Of a stretch of 32,389 nt of DNA, positions 1-4,949 are shown piece after piece. This DNA is from Pseudomonas thermotolerans DSM 14292. Its GTDB lineage: Bacteria > Pseudomonadota > Gammaproteobacteria > Pseudomonadales > Pseudomonadaceae. The translations under genes were made by a program, and so were the position numbers. The DNA is taken from positions 1-32,389 of the forward strand of contig NZ_KB822626.1 in NCBI RefSeq assembly GCF_000364625.1, written 5' to 3'. Position 1 is the stretch's first letter, and each line of letters opens with the position of its first letter. The notes under the pieces are model-generated. The model was given only the letters and a program-made list of their open reading frames with translations, was not told the origin of the DNA and searched no databases.

Positions 1-98
1 CCAAGAACACCGCACAACTGATTACGCTGTTTGCGCTGTCGAATCTGTGGATGGCGCGGCGGCATTTACTCGCGAACACAGGAGAGGTGCGCCTGTAA
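1..98 (+). CDS. IS5-like transposase, C-terminal end (partial)
   Basis: Only the last 31 codons are inside the window, read from base 3 to the TAA at 96-98. The peptide contains the string NTAQL..LFALSNLWMARR and ends GEVRL. This is the typical C-terminal end of IS5-family DDE transposases, in which an NTAQL-LFAL.NLWM.R pattern closes the protein. The catalytic domain lies left of the window. The fragment marks one border of the acquired, lower-GC segment that carries the restriction-modification genes. The family call rests on this short motif only, and the inverted repeat of the element could not be identified with certainty. Confidence 0.65.
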   Translation, partial: KNTAQLITLFALSNLWMARRHLLANTGEVRL

Positions 99-107
99 CA
101 CGGCGAA

Positions 108-136
108 TAGCTGCTACGGGGTACGCGTAGCGGCTA
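108..136. repeat. Hairpin just downstream of the IS5-like transposase
   Basis: Bases 108-118 pair with 126-136 in an 11-bp stem with one T-G wobble and a 7-base loop, 10 bases after the transposase stop, followed by AAAAG. It may be a transcription stop or part of the IS end. No T-run follows on the plus strand, so its role is uncertain. Confidence 0.45.
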
Positions 137-201
137 AAAGCCCTACATAAGTAGTCGATCTGAGCAGTTTTTGATCGATGGACCGCTTCAAAAAACAGCG
201 A

Positions 202-240
202 GGTCTGAAGTCAGCCAGAAATGCGGAGCTACTTCAGACC
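202..240 (-). terminator. Terminator-like hairpin after vsr
   Basis: GGTCTGAAGT at 202-211 is the exact reverse complement of ACTTCAGACC at 231-240. On the minus strand the second arm is followed by TCGCTG and a run of six T. It starts 13 bases beyond the vsr stop and would end transcription of the minus-strand MTase-REase-vsr cassette. The loop is long (19 nt), though it can pair further inside (AGC/GCT). Confidence 0.6.
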
Positions 241-253
241 ATCCTTAACTGTG

Positions 254-745
254 CTATGGTCGTGGCCGACTTGTAGGCGCGTCATACGGTGCATTAAGGG
301 CTGTCGCGCTGTCTTTATTGCCAGAGATGCGCGGCGGTCTAAGAAAGTCTGTCAAGGCTTGACGTAAGGCTTCATGGTTTTTGACTTCGCATTCCCATAA
401 AACCAACACGTCCCATCCTAAAGCCATGAGTTGTTCAAACGCTTCTTTGTCGCGTGCTACGTTGCGATCGAGCTTTGGAAGCCAGTAGCTTAGGTTTGAT
501 TTAGGAAGACGTTGTCCAAGTCTGCAATTATGTCGGTGCCAGAAACATCCGTTAACGAAGATCGCCTTTTTTCGACCAATGAAGGCTATATCTGGCTTTC
601 CAGGATAGTTTCTTGGATGCAGTCGATAGCCTGGGAAGCCAATTTCACGAAGAACTCGCCTGACAATAAGCTCTGGCTTTGTGTCATGCGGCCGTATAGC
701 GCGCATTCGCGCACTACGTTCCTCTTGGCTTAGCGTATCTACCAT
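254..745 (-). CDS. vsr: Vsr-type DNA mismatch endonuclease
   Basis: Very short patch repair endonuclease. In this family the enzyme nicks DNA 5' of the T in T:G mismatches made when 5-methylcytosine deaminates, so it protects the sites of a partner cytosine methyltransferase. The 163-residue protein shows the family pattern: an N-terminal S.EERSARMRAI segment, PGKPD with Asp52, GCFWHRHNC (70-72 region, zinc and catalytic histidines), NVARD near 95-99 and VLVLWECEV. The last ~25 residues extend beyond the usual domain and look unstructured. Its ATG overlaps the end of the restriction gene by 32 bp, which implies translational coupling. The cassette order MTase-REase-vsr on one strand supports a shared job. 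Base composition is below that of the core genes, as expected for acquired DNA. Confidence 0.92.
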   Translation of the reverse strand: MVDTLSQEERSARMRAIRPHDTKPELIVRRVLREIGFPGYRLHPRNYPGKPDIAFIGRKKAIFVNGCFWHRHNCRLGQRLPKSNLSYWLPKLDRNVARDKEAFEQLMALGWDVLVLWECEVKNHEALRQALTDFLRPPRISGNKDSATALNAPYDAPTSRPRP

Positions 746-1736
746 CGAACAACTCTTCAGAAGGTTTCCATCTTCCTGCTGCGAAATTGTCGGCGCGACG
801 CAGCCATTCCTCTATTCTCTTCTCAGGGGCTACAGCTGCGCCCCAGTATTCCTCAAAAAGAGCAGCATCCATGCGTGCCGCAGCATTCTCCAGCTCGACT
901 TCCATGAGCTTCAGCATGCGTGCGATGTAAAGTCCGCCGTTATCATCATTCTTCGGGTTCCCAACGCTACCGGCAGAGAACATATCTCTTGTCTGGTGGC
1001 AGATCACGCCGTGATAGGTCAGCATGAATAGAGCAACGTCATCGTATTTATGCCGTGCTCTGCCGGACTGAACGATCTGAGGGCAAAGTAGGATCGCCTC
1101 TGCGCGAAGTCGAACCTTCTCGGACTGCTCTAGCTCGGTGAATAGCCGAGCTTGCATGGGCAAGGTATGGGCCTCGCCAGGCGCATCTTCTAGCCACCAT
1201 AAGCGTTCCCCTTCCTTCAATCTACTTCTTGCGTAGTTCCGGATGTAGCGCATCTTCTCGTGCATTTCGAGAACCCGGAACTCGTCGTAAGAAATCCCCA
1301 TAATCTCGAATAGAGATCTGGGCGCCTCAATCTGTACCTCGAAGCGTGGGACGTGGGATGTTCTGACATGCATGACGCACTTTTCGTACTCGCCCCATCG
1401 CACATCCGGAGTTCCCCCCATTTTCCCGAACATGATGTAAACGTGCTTTACGGATTCGATGCGATTGGTCTCCAGAACACTGTTTGCGACGCTCCTCCAT
1501 TCGTCGTTTGTTGTGAATTTCACCTCAATGCCGAACTCGCCGATTTCTATGTCGGGGAATGCTTGAGGGTGGGGGTTGAAATCGATCTCGATTCCAGGAA
1601 TTTGGATTGTTTCGTTGGTTATTTCTCGAACGCGCTGCTCAAACTGCTTCGCAACGGAAAATGGCGTTTCTCTAGCCTCATCTCTGAGTTTGGAGGCTAT
1701 GGCGTTCAAGTAGTTTTCAAATTCTTCTTTTGTCAT
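714..1736 (-). CDS. Type II restriction endonuclease, PD-(D/E)XK fold
   Basis: Probable restriction subunit of the cassette, placed between a C5 methyltransferase and vsr. Numbered from an upstream in-frame GTG at 1760, the protein has a clear PD-(D/E)XK nuclease core: FPDIEIGEF (Asp70), then GIEVKF (Glu79, Lys81), which is Asp-X8-Glu-X-Lys after a helix-rich N-terminus. The rest shows no family I can name, so the recognition sequence is not predicted. I prefer the ATG at 1736 (340 residues), which has AGGA four bases upstream; the GTG at 1760 has no visible ribosome site and would add eight residues. The gene begins 76 bases after the MTase stop and overlaps vsr. The nuclease assignment is strong from motif plus context, and the specificity is unknown. 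Confidence 0.8.
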   Translation of the reverse strand: MTKEEFENYLNAIASKLRDEARETPFSVAKQFEQRVREITNETIQIPGIEIDFNPHPQAFPDIEIGEFGIEVKFTTNDEWRSVANSVLETNRIESVKHVYIMFGKMGGTPDVRWGEYEKCVMHVRTSHVPRFEVQIEAPRSLFEIMGISYDEFRVLEMHEKMRYIRNYARSRLKEGERLWWLEDAPGEAHTLPMQARLFTELEQSEKVRLRAEAILLCPQIVQSGRARHKYDDVALFMLTYHGVICHQTRDMFSAGSVGNPKNDDNGGLYIARMLKLMEVELENAAARMDAALFEEYWGAAVAPEKRIEEWLRRADNFAAGRWKPSEELFDGRYAKPRGT

Positions 1737-1812
1737 AGAGTCCTGTCGCGTATTCTGCACCCGAAGGAGTCCACGCGACAGGATCTGGTGTATTTGCTTT
1801 GGTCGTGTGGCT

Positions 1813-2850
1813 TCACTTCAGGGATTGAGCTACAGCTTTGGCTATATGCCAAGCTAAGACTGGAGGTACCGCATTCCCGATTTGGCGCTCAGTTTCACGC
1901 AACTTTGATGCGAAAATGAAATCATCGGGAAAAGATTGAATGCGGGCAGCTTCTCGCATTGATATTCTGCGTGGCAACTCATAATGCCATTGGATATTTC
2001 CATGGCACTCAGCCCGAATTGTGTAGCCTGGCCTGTCAGGAATTAGGCGACGATTTCCTTGCTCAGGGCTTTTGTTCGCGCGACTCCAAACATGGTTGAT
2101 GCCCGCGTCCTCATCGAGGCCTGACAAATCATCTATGGCCTGCTTAGCTGTAATGTGGCGCGAAGAGGGGAGAATTGGCTTGGGCGGCTCAAATGGCCTC
2201 ACTCCGGGCAGGGTGCCAACAATCAATACCCTTTCCCGTGTCTGTGGAACGCCGTAGTCAGCAGCCAAGTAAAGCTTATGAGTTACTGAATAGCCAAGCT
2301 CTGAAAAATCATCGAGGACTGTTTTGAGCGCATCTGCGTGGTGCCGCATGAGCAGTCCCTTAACGTTTTCGGCGACAAAAATCTTGGGCCTCACGCGGCG
2401 CACGACCTCCACCATTGCGCGATACAGGCCGCTACGTTTGCCATTAATGCCTGCGCCTTTACCATTTACTGATATGTCTTGGCAGGGGAAGCCGCCAATT
2501 ACGATGTCAGCCTTCGGAGGGAGGCTGTCCATCATTTCCCAAATATCGCCTTGATGAATATGTGATCCGAGATTCCGCTGATATGTTTTGCAGGCTGCTT
2601 CATTAATCTCGTTAGCCCAAATAAGCTTAAAAGGCAGCTTTGCATACCGTTTCCCGAGAAACTCAAAGCCACCCTTGAAGCCAAGGTCCATGCCTCCGCA
2701 TCCAGAGAAAAGGGATATGACGGAAAATGTTTTGGTTTTCTTGGCGCTAGCCTTTACGTCAGACATGGTCGGTGCTGGTGAAGTCGTGACGCTTGCGTAA
2801 GCAAGGGTGTCAGCGCACCCCTCCAGCGTTATATGATGCTCAACAGCCAT
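1813..2850 (-). CDS. DNA (cytosine-5-)-methyltransferase
   Basis: C5-cytosine methyltransferase of the restriction-modification cassette, transferring methyl from S-adenosylmethionine. The motifs are in the standard order: motif I FSGCGGMDLGF (48-58), motif IV GGFPCQDIS with catalytic Cys123, motif VI FVAENVKG (158-165), motif VIII QTRERVLIVG (203-212), a target recognition region (about 215-290), motif IX around MREAARIQSFPDDF, and motif X QIGNAVPP (323-330). About 42 residues precede motif I, longer than usual. An inner ATG at 2766 would remove 28 of them, but the ATG at 2850 has AAGGAG eight bases upstream, so I keep it. The target site is unknown. The partner genes are the nuclease and Vsr downstream and the small regulator upstream. 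Confidence 0.95.
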   Translation of the reverse strand: MAVEHHITLEGCADTLAYASVTTSPAPTMSDVKASAKKTKTFSVISLFSGCGGMDLGFKGGFEFLGKRYAKLPFKLIWANEINEAACKTYQRNLGSHIHQGDIWEMMDSLPPKADIVIGGFPCQDISVNGKGAGINGKRSGLYRAMVEVVRRVRPKIFVAENVKGLLMRHHADALKTVLDDFSELGYSVTHKLYLAADYGVPQTRERVLIVGTLPGVRPFEPPKPILPSSRHITAKQAIDDLSGLDEDAGINHVWSRANKSPEQGNRRLIPDRPGYTIRAECHGNIQWHYELPRRISMREAARIQSFPDDFIFASKLRETERQIGNAVPPVLAWHIAKAVAQSLK

Positions 2851-2883
2851 AGCTCTACTCCTTCGCAGTAGGGTTGTGGTTAG

Positions 2884-2915
2884 GCTGGGACAGCGGTGGC
2901 CGCCGCTGTCCCAGC
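2884..2915 (-). repeat. 13-bp stem hairpin between regulator and methyltransferase
   Basis: GCTGGGACAGCGG at 2884-2896 is perfectly complementary to 2903-2915, with a 6-base loop. It lies in the 96-base gap between the small regulator (stop at 2947) and the MTase start at 2850. No T-run follows on the minus strand. It may attenuate transcription, protect the mRNA end, or set the relative amounts of regulator and methyltransferase. Confidence 0.7.
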
Positions 2916-2946
2916 TGCCTTTCTACGGATCGCCCTATCCTAGCAG

Positions 2947-3153
2947 TCATGCGGAAGCCCTCTTTGGCGCTGGCTTCTTCGCTTGCTTCTTACTAGGGAA
3001 CAAGTCGCCCTGTCCGCCCAAATAACGTTCCGCATAGGCTTGCATGAACTCGCGCAGGACGTCAGAGGCCTGTCGCTCTGTGGTTCGGCAAGCCTCTAAG
3101 AAGGAGGTGCGCAGTTCTCGCTCTACGCGAATTCGGATGGCGGCGTCTTTCAT
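2947..3153 (-). CDS. Small ribbon-helix-helix-like DNA-binding regulator
   Basis: Encodes 68 residues. The N-terminus AAIRIRV fits the beta strand of an Arc/CopG-type ribbon-helix-helix fold, followed by helix ELRTSFLEACRTTE and helix SDVLREFMQAYAERY. A GDLF segment and a lysine/alanine-rich tail follow. This pattern is common among small plasmid and accessory-element regulators. It is the first gene of the minus-strand cassette, 96 bases upstream of the methyltransferase. A perfect palindrome lies 20-39 bases upstream of its ATG, which suggests self-repression and control of the R-M genes. An in-frame GTG at 3180 would give 77 residues, but it falls inside the palindrome and has no ribosome site; the ATG also lacks a clear one. 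Function is inferred from fold and place only. Confidence 0.7.
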   Translation of the reverse strand: MKDAAIRIRVERELRTSFLEACRTTERQASDVLREFMQAYAERYLGGQGDLFPSKKQAKKPAPKRASA

Positions 3154-3172
3154 TGGGAGCAGCTTAGCATGT

Positions 3173-3192
3173 GGATACACGCGTGTGTATCC
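3173..3192. promoter_or_regulatory. Candidate operator of the R-M regulator
   Basis: GGATACAC at 3173-3180 is repeated as its exact reverse complement GTGTATCC at 3185-3192, with a 4-base spacer GCGT. The site lies immediately upstream of the small RHH-like gene, where the promoter or start of its mRNA should be. Small dimeric RHH proteins usually bind such inverted repeats, so autoregulation is the simplest reading. Binding itself is inferred. Confidence 0.6.
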
Positions 3193-3299
3193 ATTTTTCC
3201 GTCTTCCGATTGTCGCGCAAGTCCTGACCGGCCGACCCGCCGATAATCGCAGGTCGCAAACATCCGGTGGGAAATCGGAGGCGCATGAGGCCGGAAACG

Positions 3300-3326
3300 A
3301 AAAGGCCCTGTCGAGACAGGGCCTTT
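3300..3326 (-). terminator. Rho-independent terminator after tRNA-Gly
   Basis: AAAGGCCCTGT at 3300-3310 pairs perfectly with ACAGGGCCTTT at 3315-3325 around a 4-base loop. On the minus strand it ends CCTTTTCGTTT. It lies 11 bases beyond the tRNA 3' end and would stop tRNA transcription before the R-M cassette. The A/T flanks make it potentially bidirectional. Confidence 0.85.
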
Positions 3327-3336
3327 TCAGCGGAAT

Positions 3337-3412
3337 CTGGAGCGGGCGAAGGGAATCGAACCCTCGTCATGAGCTTGGGAAGCTCAGGTAATAGCCATTA
3401 TACGACGCCCGC
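3337..3412 (-). tRNA. tRNA-Gly (anticodon CCC)
   Basis: The reverse strand folds as a full 76-nt tRNA. The acceptor arm is GCGGGCG/CGCCCGC. The anticodon arm is TGAGC-TTCCCAA-GCTCA with anticodon CCC, and the T arm is GAGGG-TTCGATT-CCCTT. The 3' CCA is encoded at 3337-3339. The sequence is close to the known bacterial glycine CCC tRNA that reads GGG codons. A terminator follows on one side and a candidate promoter precedes on the other. The low-GC R-M region lies off its 3' end, and no duplicated tRNA 3' fragment is visible in the window. Confidence 0.96.
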
Positions 3413-3425
3413 CTGATGGGCTGCC

Positions 3426-3454
3426 TTTGTACCAGAACTGCGCCGGGAAATGAA
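3426..3454 (-). promoter_or_regulatory. Candidate promoter of tRNA-Gly
   Basis: On the minus strand TTCATT (3449-3454) and TACAAA (3426-3431) are 17 bases apart, with the -10 ending 13 bases before the tRNA 5' end. Matches to the sigma-70 consensus are partial (3 of 6 and 4 of 6), and position is the main support. Confidence 0.4.
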
Positions 3455-3461
3455 GCCCGCT

Positions 3462-3480
3462 CCGAGCGATAGTGGCTCGG
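3462..3480 (-). terminator. Weak hairpin after phaG
   Basis: CCGAGC (3462-3467) pairs with GCTCGG (3475-3480) around a 7-base loop, 27 bases past the phaG stop on the minus strand. No good T-run follows, so it is at best a weak or Rho-assisted stop. Confidence 0.35.
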
Positions 3481-3507
3481 GACTGCCGGGCCAGGGACAT
3501 GGCCTTC

Positions 3508-4398
3508 TCATAGCGCCAGGGCTGGCTGCAGCTCGAAGTCGGCGAGCGGCAAGCGCGGCTGCAGGCTGGGCGTGGGATGCAGGAAACCGAGCAGGGCGCG
3601 CCGCATCTGCTGGCAGGCCTCCTTGTTCTCCATGTCGAGGAAGTGTCCGGCGCCACGGATGGTGACGAATTCGCAGTCCCGGACATGCCGGGCGAACAGC
3701 CGGGCATCCTCGGGGGTGGTGTACTCGTCGCGGTCGCCGTTGACGAACAGCACGGGGATGTGGATGGCGCCCAGGCAGTTCAGGTGGCAGTAGCTGTCCA
3801 GCCTGACCACCTTGCGGATGTGCGCGTGCATCTGCCGGTACTCGTGCTCGTCGAGGCTGCTGACGTGGCGGAAGTTGTAGCGCTTGAACAGCGAGGGCAG
3901 GTGCTTGCCGATGGTGTCGTTGACCAGTCGTGCGACGTTCTCGCGGTCCAGCGCCTCCAGGTAGCGCACGCCCCTGTTCAGGTAGTCGAGCATGGCATCG
4001 TTGAGCAGCGGCGAGAAGGAGCCGACCACCGCCTTTTCGATGCGCGCCGGCTGCTGGGCGAGGGCGAGCAGCGCGGCGACCCCGCCCCAGGAGAAGGACA
4101 TCAGGTAATTGACCCGGTAGTGCTCGATCAGGTCGAGGAGGATGTGCGCCTCGTCCTCCTTGGTGATCAGCCCGATGCCGTGGTTGTGGATCTTCGACTG
4201 CCCGGCGTAGGGCTGGTCGAAGAGCACCACGTTGAAGTGCTCCTGGAGGTAGCGGACGGTCTGCGCGAACGAGGCGGTGGTTGCCAGTGAGCCGTTGACC
4301 AGGATGATGGTCTTGCGGGCCGTCGGGCAGGAGTGGAACTCGGTGTGAACCTTGTAGTGGTTGTCGTGCACGTGAACGACAGCGGTTTCTGGCCTCAT
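3508..4398 (-). CDS. phaG: PhaG: (R)-3-hydroxyacyl-ACP thioesterase / ACP:CoA transacylase
   Basis: Alpha/beta hydrolase of 296 residues that closely resembles Pseudomonas PhaG as I remember it. In that family the enzyme links fatty acid synthesis to medium-chain polyhydroxyalkanoate and 3-hydroxyalkanoate formation by releasing or transferring 3-hydroxydecanoyl groups from ACP. Shared strings include NGSLATTASFAQTVR (35-49), NVVLFDQPY, the elbow SFSWGG with Ser103 and the stretch NDTIGKHLPSLFKR. Also shared are the HX4D motif HVSSLD, the NGDRDEYTT Asp region and GAGHFLDMENK with the likely triad His. The ATG at 4398 has AGGAGG eight bases upstream; an earlier in-frame ATG at 4428 lacks such support. 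The gene stands alone, divergent from the HD-GYP gene across a 551-base spacer. Confidence 0.88.
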   Translation of the reverse strand: MRPETAVVHVHDNHYKVHTEFHSCPTARKTIILVNGSLATTASFAQTVRYLQEHFNVVLFDQPYAGQSKIHNHGIGLITKEDEAHILLDLIEHYRVNYLMSFSWGGVAALLALAQQPARIEKAVVGSFSPLLNDAMLDYLNRGVRYLEALDRENVARLVNDTIGKHLPSLFKRYNFRHVSSLDEHEYRQMHAHIRKVVRLDSYCHLNCLGAIHIPVLFVNGDRDEYTTPEDARLFARHVRDCEFVTIRGAGHFLDMENKEACQQMRRALLGFLHPTPSLQPRLPLADFELQPALAL

Positions 4399-4949
4399 GT
4401 CGTCTTCCTCCTGGCGCAGTTTGGGCAAGGCGGACGGGATCGCCGTCCGCCGGGCTTCTTCGGCAGTAGCTAAGCGCCTGAACGTGACAGCTGAATGTCA
4501 GGCTGGAGGGAGTTCTTGTTGGGTTTTGTACCCGAGGTCAGGATCAGCAAAGGACCGCGCTGGAGGGACGCCGGTGCTAGGTTTGCTCAGGCAGGAATCC
4601 AGTTTGCGCCGCAGCGCGTACAACCGTGGGCTTCTTGGATGGCGGACGTGACCATTTGGTCATGTCTTGACCTTTTGTCCTGATTTAAGCAACCGGGCCT
4701 TGGGCATGCAAGGAGCATCGAGCGGTTTTTAAGGATCAATACGGAATAACCGCTGCGCTTTTCCATGCGCCGATTACACTGAATGCGACTCCGGCGCGAC
4801 GCCGTTGCGGCGCTGTCGGGGGACATTCGGGCTGACAGGGATTGCAGGATGGGTGTGCATTTCGATGCAGGCTTTCGCGGTAGGGAGAATTACCCGGCGA
4901 CGTCGCCGGGACGTGACGCTCGCGTGCCGATGACGCGGAGGCGCCAGGC
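4399..4949. other. Divergent intergenic spacer, phaG / HD-GYP gene
   Basis: This 551-base non-coding stretch must hold the phaG promoter (minus) and the HD-GYP promoter (plus). I see a perfect palindrome at 4649-4662 followed by a related half, and a weak inverted repeat at 4721-4727/4748-4754. The part around 4640-4740 is richer in A+T than its surroundings, as expected for promoters. No convincing ORF or RNA gene was seen, and no -35/-10 pair stands out. Confidence 0.5.
4649..4662. promoter_or_regulatory. Palindromic operator candidate TGACCA-TT-TGGTCA
   Basis: A perfect 6-2-6 inverted repeat in the spacer between phaG and the HD-GYP gene. A degenerate second copy (TTGACC, then four bases, then GTCC) follows within 20 bases. 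Size and symmetry fit a TetR- or GntR-like dimer site. The regulator is unknown. Confidence 0.4.

Noticed and set aside
2764..2850. Internal ATG at 2766 as the methyltransferase start
   Set aside because: It lacks a ribosome site, whereas the ATG at 2850 has AAGGAG at good spacing.
1..3412. Duplicated tRNA-Gly 3' end as an attachment site
   Set aside because: No second copy of the tRNA 3' end is visible between base 1 and the tRNA; one may exist outside the window.
4721..4754. AGCGGTT/AACCGCT inverted repeat
   Set aside because: Only 7 bp with a 20-base loop; chance is a fair explanation.
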